A DNA stretch of 64,000 nt from Amyelois transitella (Eukaryota > Arthropoda > Insecta > Lepidoptera > Pyralidae), in contig NC_083520.1 in NCBI RefSeq assembly GCF_032362555.1, positions 1,364,001-1,428,000 of the forward strand. Direction: 5' to 3'. Position numbers and translations under genes: made by a program. A model generated the notes under the pieces. It made no database searches and was not told where the DNA came from. It saw only the letters and a list, made by a program, of their open reading frames with translations. Below, piece by piece: positions 43,704 to 55,552 of the stretch. Each line of letters opens with the position of its first letter. The first letter of the stretch is position 1.

Positions 43704-45625
43704 TCAGCTCGGGAACTTGTTGTACAGCGCGTAGTGCAGCTCGTAGCCGGAGAAACGACAGTACTGCGACTCCTTCTGTTGGAACTCGCCGAGCGATGAG
43801 AATTTGGTGAGTTGGCGGGGCGTCTCCGCGGCGGGGGAGTCCTGTGGGCACGGTGGTTAGTCAATATTGATATACAGTTTCTAATGGAATCTAAGAGATG
43901 CTAATGAAAGAAAGAAAGATTATTTCAAGTTCAGTTCAGAGGATCCAATGAATTTGAAAATCCCTTTGATCTACATAACCGATTTGTGCAAAAAAAATAT
44001 AGCAGCAACAAATTCTATATGTCTAATGCCAAACCACACTAATTATATTCCCATTATTATATGGTTTGTTCCCCTTTGTTTCTCCACTATTGATCTAAGA
44101 AGAGGTTATTATCTCATGAAAGTTGATACAAAGTATGTCCAATACATCAAAAATAAAAGTCCGTCTTACTTTACAAAAATGTATTAAACTGATTTTTGAG
44201 TTTCTAATATCATATAGTATAAATACTGATGATATTAATTTTGTTTATTGAATTTGTGAGACTTCACAGTTTTTGTTTACCTTGACGACTTACTGATATT
44301 ATCAAACACTTGTAAGAAGCTTCTCAATGCGGTGTTTAGATTTATAGCATTCGCCCGGGGCTCCGCCCGCGTGAAAAGGTCCCTATGGCCTTCTCCATAC
44401 ACCACACTACAGGTATGCAATCTATCATGGAGGTTGGTTCAGTGGTTTTGACGAGAAAGACGGACAAACAACTTTCACATTGATAATTAGTGGTAAGGAC
44501 AGCATTATAACTATGAAGTTACTTACAGGAGTGGCGAACACGGTCAACACGAACTTGTTCGGGCGGAACGCTCTAAGTACGCGAGCGATCACTTCGTCGT
44601 AGCTCGACACTGGCACGTTGGACTCGAACGACACGTACGAGCATGTAGGCTCGGGCGTTATGTGGATCGTCATGTAGCAGCCCTAAGAAAAAAATATAGT
44701 GGATTAAAAAAAAAGACATCAAAGAACTGCTACAAAAAAGGCAATGTTGCATCTCTATCTTTGCGTGATTGCAGTTTTAACCTCAGTTGTTATTTTTTGG
44801 AACCATTTTTAATTATTCGGCCAATTCTTAGCAGATTAATTCTTACCATTAAATTAAATACATTAATTTATACACATTTGAAATGCAGTATCAAAAATAC
44901 AGTTTGATGTCAGAGTGACCTTAGTTTTGTATCTAATAAATGAAATAAAACCCTTTGAATATTATATCAAACTAAAATCGACTTACTGATGGTAAATCCT
45001 TGTCTCCCTTTGAAAGCGTAAAATATAAAACGTGATCATTATATAAATATTATTGATCATTATACGAATACCCAGTAGTAAATAATTAAAAATAAAATAG
45101 AAACTTACGTCTTTAGCGACTCCGTTCATAGAGTAGCCGCACGGGTCAAACAAGAAATCGTCTATCACCATACCGGGAATAATTTTGTCTATGCCCGATT
45201 TCTGAAAACAAAAAAAAAAAGGGATTTTGAAAATTTTAACACACTTTTTCGTACAATTAAAAAGCTTCACATTGCAGTGGAATGTTTAAATTGTTGCATC
45301 TTTCTTGGCTCATCATAATAGCTTGTATTCAAAAATTCAAAAAACAAAATTTTTATTCATTATTATAGGATATTATTATATCGCTTAATAATTGTCGTAT
45401 GGTTTAACAACTTGGTTGACGTCAAATAAATTACTTAAAAACTAAGTTTACTGCCGCTTCCAAGGCGTCAGTGCAGAAGAAGCGGTAACAAACTGCACTG
45501 CAGCATTTTCTTCAACAACGTCAACTTCACAATATTAAATTATACTTAGAATAGAATGTGGACGGGAGAATACATTGTTCACGGGAGATTTATATATTTA
45601 TGAGATTTAATATTGAAAAAAGAAA

Positions 45626-45661
<36 letters not shown>

Positions 45662-48600
45662 ATGGATTGCCAATTTTAAAAAGATTTATGTACAGAGTGT
45701 ACTGAAATTTTTGTTGACACGATAGGAAAAAAAGCAATACACCCAATTTTTTTGTGTTTATACATTTATATTATTACGACTTAGGGTTAGCTAATAAACT
45801 TGGGATTCTCCACATAGGCAATGGGCTGACAACCTGTCACTATTTGAGTGTCGATACCTGTTCTGTTCAAGACTCTATCTACCCCGCAGAGGAAATAGAC
45901 GTAATTATATGTGTGTATTTTTTTATAAATATTTTACTTGTTTGTTTATAATATTAGTTTTGAAGCATCATTGTTAAGCCTTGTTACAGCAAAGAGTAAA
46001 AAAAAAGTATTAATTTATTCCACTAACCCTGGTGGCCTGAGCGGCGTCTTCAGAAGCAGCCCTGGTGAAGATGTCCATGACCTCTGGATCCAGGTCCGAC
46101 ATCAGAATCTCTATGGTCTGGTCCGGCTCCGAAGACTCACTGATAGTGGACTCGAGCTGTTCCTTCTCTAGGGCGTCCACTGTACCTGAATCAACGATAA
46201 AAATAAACATTTCATAAATAAGAAGTACAAGACTATCACATTCTGTTCAATTCACAGTCCCATTTTTTTTAATCTGCTGCTCACATAACAGATAAACTGC
46301 TCAGATGCAAATAAACAAATTATATAAGAATACATACATACATACATATGGTCACGTCTACATCCCTTGCGGGGTAGACAGAGAGAGTCTTAAAAAGACT
46401 GAATGGCCACGTTCAGCCATTTGGCTTAATGATAGAATTGAGATTCAAATAATGACAGGTTGCTAGCCCATCGCCTAAAGAAAGAATCCCAAGTTTGTAA
46501 GCCTATCCCTTAATCGCCTTAGATAAGAATGATTACCTTCAAGCGGCAGCAGCGTGTAGAGGTACCAGCAATCCTTCTCAGGGCCCATGATGTAGGCGCG
46601 CCCGTCGCCGAAGAAAGAGTCCAGCAACTCCACCTGGAAATAGGGTCTATGTTTACAAACACAATCGTTAAACGTTTCTAAAATAATAACCAATTCAAAA
46701 AAATAAGTCTATGAGTATCAACTTGGTAAAAAATACAGTGCCGTGCGGTTCCCGGCACCAATAAAAAAAGAATAGGACCACTCCATCTCTTTCCCATGGA
46801 TGTCGTTAAAAGCGACTAAAAGATGGGCTTATCAACTTGGGATTCTTCTTTTAGGCGATTTCTTTTCTTTTTTTCTTTCATTCATTTGTCTTTTCAAGAC
46901 CGATTGATGATTATATGTATGTATGTATGAATTTGGTCATTGCTATGGCTATTTATTTAAATCTGTGTGACAAAATGGACGTCAATCCAATAACGCCGTC
47001 CAGCCGGGCCGCTGCCAGATAATTGTGTTTGCGCGGCATTTCCTCGCCTCAGCGACTTCCAATTTGCATGTAACGGCAGATATTGGATTTTGCGATACGC
47101 AAGCTTGTGACAAGACTGATTCTATGTACATAATGTTTTATCTTGATCAAATTAAGGACGTCCTGGTAAAGGGTCAGGTCAAGAGTACCCGAAAGTATGC
47201 AGAGATCGTGGCAAGTGGAAAGATGTAGTCTCTGCCTACCCCTCCGGGAAAGAGGCGTAATTTTGTATATGTATGTATGTATATGTTATTATAGTAATAT
47301 GTACATAAAAGCTGTTGATTAACCTTAATAATTAATGCATTCAATAATTCCCATATTATTTATTAACCAGTCTTTGTGGTTTAATTTACCATCGCCATTC
47401 ATATCTCTTTCAAGAAATTATTGTCCGGTTGTAATTTGTCTTCAGCCCGTGTAGCATGGCACGCGCGATGCCGTTTATATCGCGCGAAAAACTATCGCTG
47501 TACCGTTTCACGTCTTAATAAAAAGCGAAACTGAAAAAACGGTTTAGCGCATGCCAGCTACGAGGGCTGGTCTGGCAAACTCGCGTCGCGTGTAGAACAC
47601 GTTGTGACACACGCGTGGCCGGCCACGTCGGGCGCCAGGGACATCACCGTGTGCAGTACGTGCGCAAGATGTGTTGTAAAAATAAAGCTTTGATAAAACC
47701 AAACATATCTGCCTATTGTTTGGCATAGACTTAATCTCTCGCACCAATCGATTCTTTGCTAGTTAGACCAAATTCATCATCATCAACATAGACCTAATTC
47801 AAATTACATGGTTTTCTTTTAGTTTCATCTAAAAGAAAACCATGTAATTTGACTAACTTCTAATTTCTTGAACCTGATTCATCATCATCAACATAGATAA
47901 TTCAAATTACATTGTTTTCTTTCAGTTTCATCTAAAAGAAAACCATTTTTCACAAACCAAAGGGTATAGCCGGATAAGTATGACGATCTGGCCTCCAAAT
48001 GAGAACCTTTATCGAAACTTATGTTCTAATATCGCCTTGATGTACAAACACAATTTATGTACTTTTCGCGGCCAGCTTTCGCTTTGACCTTGAGATATGG
48101 GAAAAAATAATCGCACGCATGACTTTTATTCAAAGTCATATATCTCAAAAATTAATTACGCTAGAGAGATGAGACCAACGCGAGTTTTTAGATTACATTG
48201 CAGAGTATATCATATATTATTTTCAAATTTTTAGAGTATATTTATATATAAAAAAAATTAAAAAATAAGTAAATCATAATTTTTTTTTCATGTTCTCTGA
48301 GACTTACAATCACGAAAATAATATATGTTATGCTCCTTTACGTGCTCTATTACTCATAAAAATTTGGTAAAAAAAAAGTTGGTGCAACACTTTGAAAAAA
48401 AAAATAATGTGATTAGCGCCTTCTACTATACCCTTGTTCTATAAGGCCTACATTACATTTTATTCATTTTTTCGAAGTGTTGCACCAACTTGATAAGCGT
48501 TGGAATAATTGTTCAAAAAGAAAAGAAAAAAATAACCAATGTCCAATATTTATCACAACTTTTATTACTTTTCGTGTTAATCAAAATAGCAAAAAGAGAA

Positions 48601-50064
48601 AAAAATTAATCATCGTCACTATTGTAATTAATTATTCCTGGAACATTTTGAGTAGCAAATATTTTAGTGAGGACTTCAGAAGGACGCAAAATTTTGGACA
48701 AATATCGTCCATATGACAGATAATAAATAATAGCTGCTGTATGTGAACAGCACCCCACTGTACGGTTGCCATTGGGACAATCACACCAATAACGGAGAAT
48801 ACTATTGTAATCATTACCATCGGAAATATAGTGAATGTAAATACGATAGACTTTACTATTTATATGCCTTGATTTTACTTCTGCTTTAATGATATTAGAT
48901 GCTGATTTCACATATTGTACTAAAAGATTATTTTAATCGTCCATTATTTCGGCCAAGTAAGATAAAGCCTGTGAAAATTGATACGAGCCTGTGAATAAAA
49001 TCTTTAGCTGATCTTCAGTTACGCGTGGAAAATCAAGTAGTTCAGATGCTGTTAAAGGTTTAAGCATAGTTTTTTTTCTGTTCCAACGCTGATCTTGCAC
49101 TTCTTGACTCAAAGTATTTTCTACATCCATTCTACTTTTCATATATTGTAAATCTTGGAACAAAATACCATAAAAATCCAAGTTAAAAGCTTCACTTTAG
49201 AGCAATACCAATGTCCAAGAGCGATACCAACGCATGACAAACGATGTTAGTAAGACAAAAAATAAAAGAAAAACAACGTGAAAACAAGTCTCAACTTGTT
49301 TATGTACAATTCTTTCCACGAGCGATAAAATTTTGTGCGTGTTGAGTCATGTTTATATCTATGTTACAAGGTGCGAAACACTTTTTTTTTTTTTCAAAGT
49401 GTTGCACCAACTTTTTTTTTACCAAATTTTTATGAGTAATAGAGCACGTAAAGGAGCATAACATATATTATTTTCGTGATTGTAAGTCTCAGAGAACATG
49501 AAAAAAAAATTATGATTTACTTATTTTTTAATTTTTTTTATATATAAATATACTCTAAAAATTTGAAAATAATATATGATATACTCTGCAATGTAATCTA
49601 AAAACTCGCGTTGGTCTCATCTCTCTAGCGTAATTAATTTTTGAGATATATGACTTTGAATAAAAGTCATGCGTGCGATTATTTTTTCCCATATCTCAAG
49701 GTCAAAGCGAAAGCTGGCCGCGAAAAGTACATAAATTGTGTTTGTACATCAAGGCGATATTAGAACATAAGTTTCGATAAAGGTTCTCATTTGGAGGCCA
49801 GATCGTCATACTTATCCGGCTATACCCTTTCGTATCTCTTCCACTGAATAAACAAAACATACCTCTTTCAAGAAATTGTCGTGCGGTTGCAACTGCGCCT
49901 CGGGTCTGGCGAACTCGCGTCGCGAGTAGAACACGTTGTGGACGCACGCGTGGCCGGCCACGTCGCGCGCCAGAGACAGCACGGCGCGCACGCATCTTAG
50001 CGGCGTCGTCGTGCCGCAAGTCTTCAGGATCCATCGGCGGCGGGACACGAACATGCTGCTCTCG
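43704..50064 (-). CDS. SamDC: S-adenosylmethionine decarboxylase proenzyme, alpha-chain exons (5' partial)
   Basis: Pyruvoyl enzyme that converts SAM to decarboxylated SAM, the aminopropyl donor for spermidine and spermine. Exons in transcript order: 50064-49863, 46633-46537, 46185-46028, 45201-45109, 44682-44527, 43841-43704; 280 residues to the stop, in phase throughout. The first exon here begins C|GAG AGC AGC ATG, so it starts one codon before the Glu/Ser self-cleavage bond (ESSM); the new pyruvoyl Ser is at 50060-50058. Visible family motifs: KTCGTT (catalytic Cys), DCWYLYTL, DQTIEIL then SDLDPEVMD, FDPCGYSMNG (Ser that helps pyruvoyl formation) and TIHITPEP then SYVSFE (catalytic His). 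C-terminus YALYNKFPS. About 65 N-terminal residues (beta chain) are missing; their exons were not found up to 64000. Confidence 0.92.
44345..44470 (-). repeat. Degenerate Helitron/LINE-end type repeat
   Basis: GCCCGGGGCTCCGCCCGCGT followed by GGTTCAGTGGTTTTGACG, a form common in lepidopteran genomes. In the last SamDC intron. Confidence 0.4.
45425..45535 (-). repeat. Family G-related repeat
   Basis: TGCCGCTTCCAAGGCGTCAG and AACTGCACTGCAGCATTTTC are the reverse complement of family G. Confidence 0.5.
45626..45660. repeat. (TA)n microsatellite
   Basis: About 16 TA units in a SamDC intron. Confidence 0.9.
45777..45920 (+). mobile_element. SINE-A, old tail half
   Basis: GCAATGGGCTGACAACCTGT through GACGTAATTATATGTGTGT. 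Confidence 0.65.
46332..46521 (-). mobile_element. SINE-A, head-truncated
   Basis: CATACATACATACATATGGT through CTATCCCTTAATCGCC. It ends 16 bp from the donor of SamDC exon 46633-46537. Confidence 0.75.
46737..46932 (+). mobile_element. SINE-A, internally deleted
   Basis: Head GTGCCGTGCGGTTCCCGGCA to the GGGATTCTTCTTTTAGGCGA block, then a jump to the tail. Confidence 0.75.
47140..47278 (+). mobile_element. RTE-like LINE 3' end, internally deleted
   Basis: TCTTGATCAAATTAAGGACG, then a jump from GTACCCGAAA to GTATGCAGAGATCGTGGC, then the tail. Confidence 0.7.
47401..47672 (-). pseudogene. Duplicated SamDC exon relic, split by a small MITE
   Basis: The parts 47401-47449 and 47567-47672 match the real exon 49863-50064: CTCTTTCAAGAAATT, then ACACGCGTGGCCGGCCACGT and GTAGAACACGTTGTG. 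A lost base after CGTTGTG breaks the frame and the 5' part with the ESSM cleavage site is missing. A 111-bp insertion (47451-47561) lies between. Confidence 0.8.
47451..47561. mobile_element. Small MITE inside the SamDC exon relic
   Basis: Imperfect inverted ends GTAGCATGGCACGCGCGATG / GCGCATGCCAGCTAC with an internal AAACTATCGCTGTACCGTTT block, related to 40728-40838. Confidence 0.55.
47800..47948. repeat. Perfect 23-bp hairpin and its truncated tandem copy
   Basis: Arms 47800-47822 and 47829-47851 (CAAATTACATGGTTTTCTTT... and complement) are perfect around TTTCAT. A second copy (about 47903-47947) has lost the end of its right arm, just before the long-TIR element. Confidence 0.75.
47959..49830 (-). 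mobile_element. 1.87 kb element with about 447-bp terminal inverted repeats
   Basis: The left arm 47959-48404 and right arm 49382-49830 appear near identical by eye and start AAAGGGTATAGCCGG. The internal minus-strand ORF remnant encodes a SWIM-type zinc finger. No clear target-site duplication (left CACAAACC, right CGTATCTC). Long TIRs plus SWIM are reminiscent of Mutator-like elements, but no DDE domain is present. Inserted 32 bp from the SamDC exon at 49863. Confidence 0.75.
48606..49181 (-). pseudogene. SWIM zinc-finger protein fragment inside the long-TIR element
   Basis: Two minus-strand segments in one frame, separated by a single in-frame TAA. The first (49181-48933) holds DFPRVTEDQLKILFTGSYQF; the second (48911-48606) holds WCDCPNGNRTVGCCSHTAAI, a CxCx(n)CxH SWIM signature. 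There is no upstream catalytic domain within the element, so this is a C-terminal remnant, probably of a transposase. Family not identified with certainty. Confidence 0.65.
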
Positions 50065-51940
50065 CTGGAATAGAAAGAGACGATGTTAATTTAATTGCGA
50101 AGGTTGCGAAGAAAAAAGCTTAATGAAAGGTTTATAAATTTGGAATACACCGATAGTATGACACTCTTGGTGTGTCTTTTCCGAATAAATAAATAAACCT
50201 TTCCCTATCTCTAAATTTCAATTACAATATTAATCCTCTAGATAAACTTAGCCTGAGAGTATTTAATATTGACTGTGTCAAACACATAAGGGACAGAAAT
50301 ATAAAATGCTATGATGTGGTTTCGAACAGATGAAGGCTGGAATGATGGTCGTGTGATAACAAAAGTACTTGTACAACAAAACCGCCCAATGTTAATTCTA
50401 TCAATACAAACATACCATCACGTCTGTTTGCCATTGGGTTGACAGAGACTACGGATTTCCACTTGCTACGATCCTTACAGACCGCGCCGCTTCCTCCACA
50501 CTCATTACTCTTCCATGCATATTAGACGATTACTTGTACCCCTAACATCTCCCTTTTTCAAGTTATTAAAATTTAGTCCTTGAAAGTTCTCATGATAATT
50601 CTATCAAAATCATTGTGTGTACCAACACGAACTTTTTTTGTTCTTCTCATATAGGTACGAAGAAATCTAAAGGCATCTGAAATTGACGTACGTTTTCAAC
50701 GTCAGTACTATTTTTAATTTAGTAGATCTAGTCTAATTTTGTTCACGGATGTGTAGGTACGCATCTTAATATTAATCTTCAACCTGAATACTAACATCAT
50801 TGACATAATTTTCTTAATACTTATTTAAACATATCTTAAATAGCATGGCGACCCGAATTACTATAATGAAATCAACAAATAATTTGTCTACGTTGATTAT
50901 TTATTTTGGTTCATTAAATAATAATTATTTAATGTTTATTTAAATAGTATGCCGTCAGCCCTGTGCACTCATTAGGTTAAACATAATTAATAGCGTTTAA
51001 AGTTAATAGTAAATTGAGTATTTATTTGTGATAGAGTATTAGATGTGAAGAATGTAATGTTTGTTAAGTATAACATTTTTAAAGCATGGAGTGAAGATAA
51101 TGAAATGTATACCAGAAAATGAATAAAATCTATGTTTACAATATACCAACGCATATTACTAACTAGATCACGTTCTAAAATAACAAGAGGCCTCTTGAGA
51201 CATTGACCACTTTATAGAACGATAAACTACAATGTGATTTCCCGCGAATTTATTAATTTAGTTTTTTTTTCAACTTTACAATGTACTACTACTTTGTACA
51301 GAGTACTACATACGAGTACATTTGCTTAATTCATTATTTTTTAAATTTCCGTCGGAACCTCTTTTGATAAAGTGGGATAAAACCTACGCCATACAGACCT
51401 AAGTTCCACATTTAGATGATCAGAGGGATCTTTTTATAACCCACAAAAAGGATACACGGGCTCTTTACGAGTACGATTTCTGCACGACTAGAAATATAAT
51501 CAAGAGGTTTGGGTCCCATACAAATATCATTCAGCCTTTTATCCTTTACTATGAAAAGCGACGTTCAAGGGTAAAGGGTTGAAATCACGAAATATGTAAA
51601 ATAGTATATAGTCAGGACTCTATAAAAAATAGATAAAAAATGTTTCACACCAAAATCAATGATTCGCACGATTTTATATCACCCTTTTGACACTGGAATC
51701 TGACTGAAATATGATAATTTGAATATTTCACAATATTTTTACTAAAATAGTCAAAAATCTAAACTTCTGGACAACTGCACTTTTGCAGGCATCCACCGTT
51801 TTAGCTATAAGCCGCTCCATGCTTTTCTGTTACGAAGTAAAAAAAAAAACAGAATAATTAATGTATGGAGGCCATACCACTGAACTCCACCGACAAGACC
51901 TAGCACTTAGTTGTAAGAAGAATTATTATTAATTTACATG
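50065..51940. other. SamDC upstream intron, proximal part
   Basis: No coding exon recognised. A diverged LINE-end-like piece at about 50410-50530 (TTCCACTTGCTACGATCC) is the only repeat seen; otherwise AT-rich unique sequence. Confidence 0.4.
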
Positions 51941-52181
51941 CATACATACACACAAATAATCACGTCTATATCCCTTGCAGGGTAGGCAGAGCCAATAGTC
52001 TCGAAAAGACTGATAGGCCACGCACATGGCCTAATGATAGAATTGAGATTCAAACAGTTCTAAACCATGGCCTAAAAGAAGAATACCAAATTTATAAGCC
52101 TTTCCCTTAGTCGCCTTTAACAACATCCATAAGAAAGAGATAGAGTTATCCTCTTCTTTTTTTCTATTGGAACCACACGGC
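51941..52181 (-). mobile_element. SINE-A, near full length
   Basis: CATACATACACACAAATAATC tail side through GGAACCACACGGCAG. Confidence 0.75.
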
Positions 52182-52589
52182 AGATTATTAATTTCTGCAT
52201 TGTGAAACAGATTATCTGCGCCCTGGGCCCCGTTCCTGCTCTTACGCATGCCAACAATGGACCGATAAAGTCTATAATTAGCGTTGCTCCTATTCTATCA
52301 GTGTCACATGACCACAGGTCAAACATTGTTTACATATAGATTACAACGTCTGGCGTACAATGACAAAATCCTATTCAGAATAACGATACCGTTATCAATG
52401 TAGATATATAACTTTAAAAGTTAATTAAATCGTGTGATATGATTGATGACTTCAAAGAAAAAAGAGTATTAAGTATTGTTAACCGCGATTATTATTAAGG
52501 ATGTCATCATTGGAAGCTTCTGGATGAACGCAATTGATAAAAATACCAGCCGTTAGCGGCGTGCAGAGATTTTTACAGGGTTGGTAAAT

Positions 52590-52844
52590 CTTGCCGTGGG
52601 GTTCACGGAACCAATACAAAAAAGAATAGGACCACTCCATCTCGTTCCCATGGATGTCGTTAAAGTCGACTAAGGGATAGGCTTACAAACTTGTGATTCT
52701 TTTTTAGGCGATGGGCTAGCAACCTGTCACTATTAAAATCTCAATTCTATCATTTAGCCAAATAGCCGAACGTGGCCATTCAGTCTTTTCAAGACTTTTG
52801 GCTCTGTCTACCCCGCAAGGGATATAGACGTGACCATATGTATG
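52590..52844 (+). mobile_element. SINE-A, full length with 9-bp TSD
   Basis: 255 bp from TTGCCGTGGGGTTCACGGAA to CATATGTATG, flanked by TTGGTAAAT at 52581-52589 and 52845-52853. Confidence 0.85.
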
Positions 52845-53090
52845 TTGGTAAATTCATCATAATCATCATCATTTGAGCCGTAGGTGCAGCTGCAAATGAA
52901 TGCAAATTAGCGCATTTCCACGTTCAGACGAGACGTCACCGCCACACGTGGCGTGTCCTACACGAGCCAACATATTATTATGATTCATTCATTTGTTTAA
53001 AATAAACCCAAAAGAGATTATAATTTTCATTTTTCAACTAATCTCACTATTAGAAACAAATATTTGATTTTTATTTTTTAACTACCTTTT

Positions 53091-53435
53091 AACCGCAGCT
53101 TCACCCGCGCGAATTTAGCGCTACCTACAAAAGAATACAGGTTTGGTCGCAAATTCCACGGGAACTAATTAATTACTGAAATGAAAAGTACCCTATGTCC
53201 TTCTCCAAACTCTCAATTATATATACACCCAAATTTCAAGTAGAATGGTTCCGTAGATAACGTGCGAAGGGAAAACAAACTAACTAGCTTTCGCATTTTG
53301 AATTTAAGTTTTTGAGATATTCATAATTTTGAGTGATATAATGAAAAAAAAAACGGGGAAAATTATTCATCCTTGAGGGCTTCAATGATGCCCAAAATAA
53401 CTATTCCACGCGGGCGAAGTCGCGGGCACAGTTAG
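53091..53435 (+). repeat. Family F-related piece followed by truncated family E
   Basis: CGCAGCTTCACCCGCGCGAA (53091-53280) and then ATTCATCCTTGAGGGCTTCA to CGCGGGCACAGTTAGT (53335-53435). Confidence 0.5.
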
Positions 53436-54090
53436 TTTACTATAAGTTAACTCAGCGACACCTGCTAATCTTTGCTCCGGGTGTAGTTTTATTCACAATT
53501 CAAAGGTTACCACGAAGAGATCGCTTTTAGTGATAATGTCACCTTTTGCTGCAATGCAAAAACATATGATTTTGCTGTAATTAATTGTGGTAAGAGATGT
53601 TGTATTGTACATATATTATACATATCATATCATTACCACGCCGCTGAAGGGTAGAGCAGAACCTACATTTCTTTACTTCCCACGATCCCTACTTACTTTT
53701 GCCTCATCTGCATTAATCAATACATACATTAGTTTCTTATCAAACGCAAGTAAACAAAGTACCGACCACGGGCACATTAGATTATTATAGTTTACATAAC
53801 TATTACGTTGTGCAATAAAACGCACTTTATCGTATCGTGTCATTTAAAGGCATTTGCACAGTGCCACCGACCGACGACTTACGATGCGACTGGCGGTCGG
53901 CGGCAAACTGCACTGCGACGTTTTATTGCACTCTTTCAATCATGTCCGTCCACTGGCACTATTATGCCACATCCAGATTACGCTCTGTAAACTTTAGATC
54001 CGTGGTTGCCCGATGCGCAACTAGCAGTCGATTTTTGTGACTCCTACCCTACATAGTTCCTTATTTAAATTTTTGTTTTAATACGCTCAG

Positions 54091-54388
54091 TGTCTTGCTA
54101 TTTAAAAGGGTATGTTAAGATGGTTTGGTCATGTGGAGAGGATGAATGAAAGCAGGTTGACTAAGCAGATATAAAAGTAGAGTGTGGATGGAAAGGTCGG
54201 AGTGGGAAGACCTAGACGAACGTATCTTGATCAAATTAAGGATGTTCTGATAAAGGGTCAGGTCAAGAGTACCCGAAACTGCCGAGCTTGCATAATGGAG
54301 TTATGAATGTGGATGAAGCGAAGGAAGTGTGCAGAGATCGTGGCAAGTGGAAAGAGGCGTGATTTTATGTGTGTATGTCTTGCTATTT
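54091..54388 (+). mobile_element. RTE-like LINE 3' end with 13-bp TSD
   Basis: Body 54104-54375, starting TATGTTAAGATGGTTTGGTC and ending TTTTATGTGTGTA. Flanked by TGTCTTGCTATTT at 54091-54103 and 54376-54388. 5'-truncated with several frame breaks. Confidence 0.8.
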
Positions 54389-54587
54389 GTACTTACTATA
54401 TTGTAAGTTTCTCAGTAAGTGAATTGTTAATACTTTATGAGGAAATAAAGTTCTTTAAACTATGTCCCGAGTCGGTCAGACCGGGGTCGTACAGTCGGCG
54501 GCACTGTGTACGGGCCCTAATGCACATTGCACTCTGCGCGACACGCTCTCATGTTGCACGCGCGTGTAAATACGATGAGTTTGTACA

Positions 54588-54800
54588 AATTGACGGCCTC
54601 TGTGGCGCAGCAGTAGTGCGCTTGTCTGTGTCACCGGAGGTCCCGGGTTCGAATCCCGGCCAGGGCATGATGAGAAACGAACTTTCTCTGATTGGCCTGG
54701 GTCTTGGTTGTTGATCTATATAAGTATTTATTATAAAATATAGTATCGTTGAGTTAGTATCTCGTAACACAAGTTTCGAACTTAGGTCTAGGTTAACTCA
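54588..54800 (+). mobile_element. tRNA-SINE
   Basis: A-box-like TGGCGCAGCAGT, B-box GGTTCGAATCCC, then the body and GTTAACTCAATT end with an A-run. Confidence 0.8.
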
Positions 54801-54876
54801 ATTAAAAAAAAAAAAAATTTACATTATATCATACAGACATGCCAAGATACTATATCCCATCCAACTAAGATTAGGC

Positions 54877-55050
54877 TATGTATAGGCTTACAAACTTGGG
54901 ATTTCATTTTTAGGCGATGGGCTAGCAACCTGTCACTATTTGAATCTCAATTCTATCATTAAGCCAAATGGCTGAACGTGGCCATTCAGTCTTTTCAAGA
55001 CTGTCCGCTCTGTCTACTCCGCAAGGGATATAGACGTGACTATATGTTTT
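54877..55050 (+). mobile_element. SINE-A, head-truncated
   Basis: GGCTTACAAACTTGGGATTT through GACGTGACTATATGTTTTAT. Confidence 0.75.
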
Positions 55051-55408
55051 ATGGTTACCTCTTCGCAAATAATTTTGCACTTAATTTCGTCAAAATCGAT
55101 TCAGGGATGTTTGTTACAAACAAAAAGCAAATCTTCATAATACTCGTATAAATATGGACAACAGAAACGAGTATCGAACTCATTATAATTCTGTTAGTGG
55201 TGTTACAGAAATAGAATGGCGATCCGAGCTATATTTACCTGACAAGTTGGCAAATACTTTGTTACGTACGTATTCCGGGTTTAAAGAGGTTCTTATTCAA
55301 ACAACGATTTCATTCTTTGACTTCACTTCAACTTGAGGGCTGGGTGCATTAAAAAACAGAGGGAACCATACCACACGGCCTATTATCTAACCAAATGAAA
55401 TATGCATT

Positions 55409-55552
55409 TGACGCCCGGTGAAAATGCTGCAGTGTAGTTTGTTCCGCCGCTTCTTCTACACATGCGCTTTGGAAGCGGTAGTAGATATAATAAGATTTAA
55501 GTGATGTGACATATGTGTGTAATTTGAAATTAAATCTATTCTATTCTACTTA
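55409..55552 (+). repeat. Dispersed repeat, family G
   Basis: TTGACGCCCGGTGAAAATGC through AAATCTATTCTATTCTAC. Confidence 0.6.

Noticed and set aside
43457..43864. Several overlapping ORFs of 80-126 codons rich in Arg/Ala/Pro on both strands
   Set aside because: They are a by-product of the GC-rich block after the SamDC stop. They overlap the real last exon in the wrong frames and show no family motif.
54307..54714. 135-codon ORF on the plus strand
   Set aside because: Chimera of a LINE 3' end and a tRNA-SINE; no protein family.
55154..55336. 60-codon ORF (MDNRNEYRTHYNS start)
   Set aside because: Considered as a missing SamDC exon but it is on the wrong strand and has no similarity to the beta chain.
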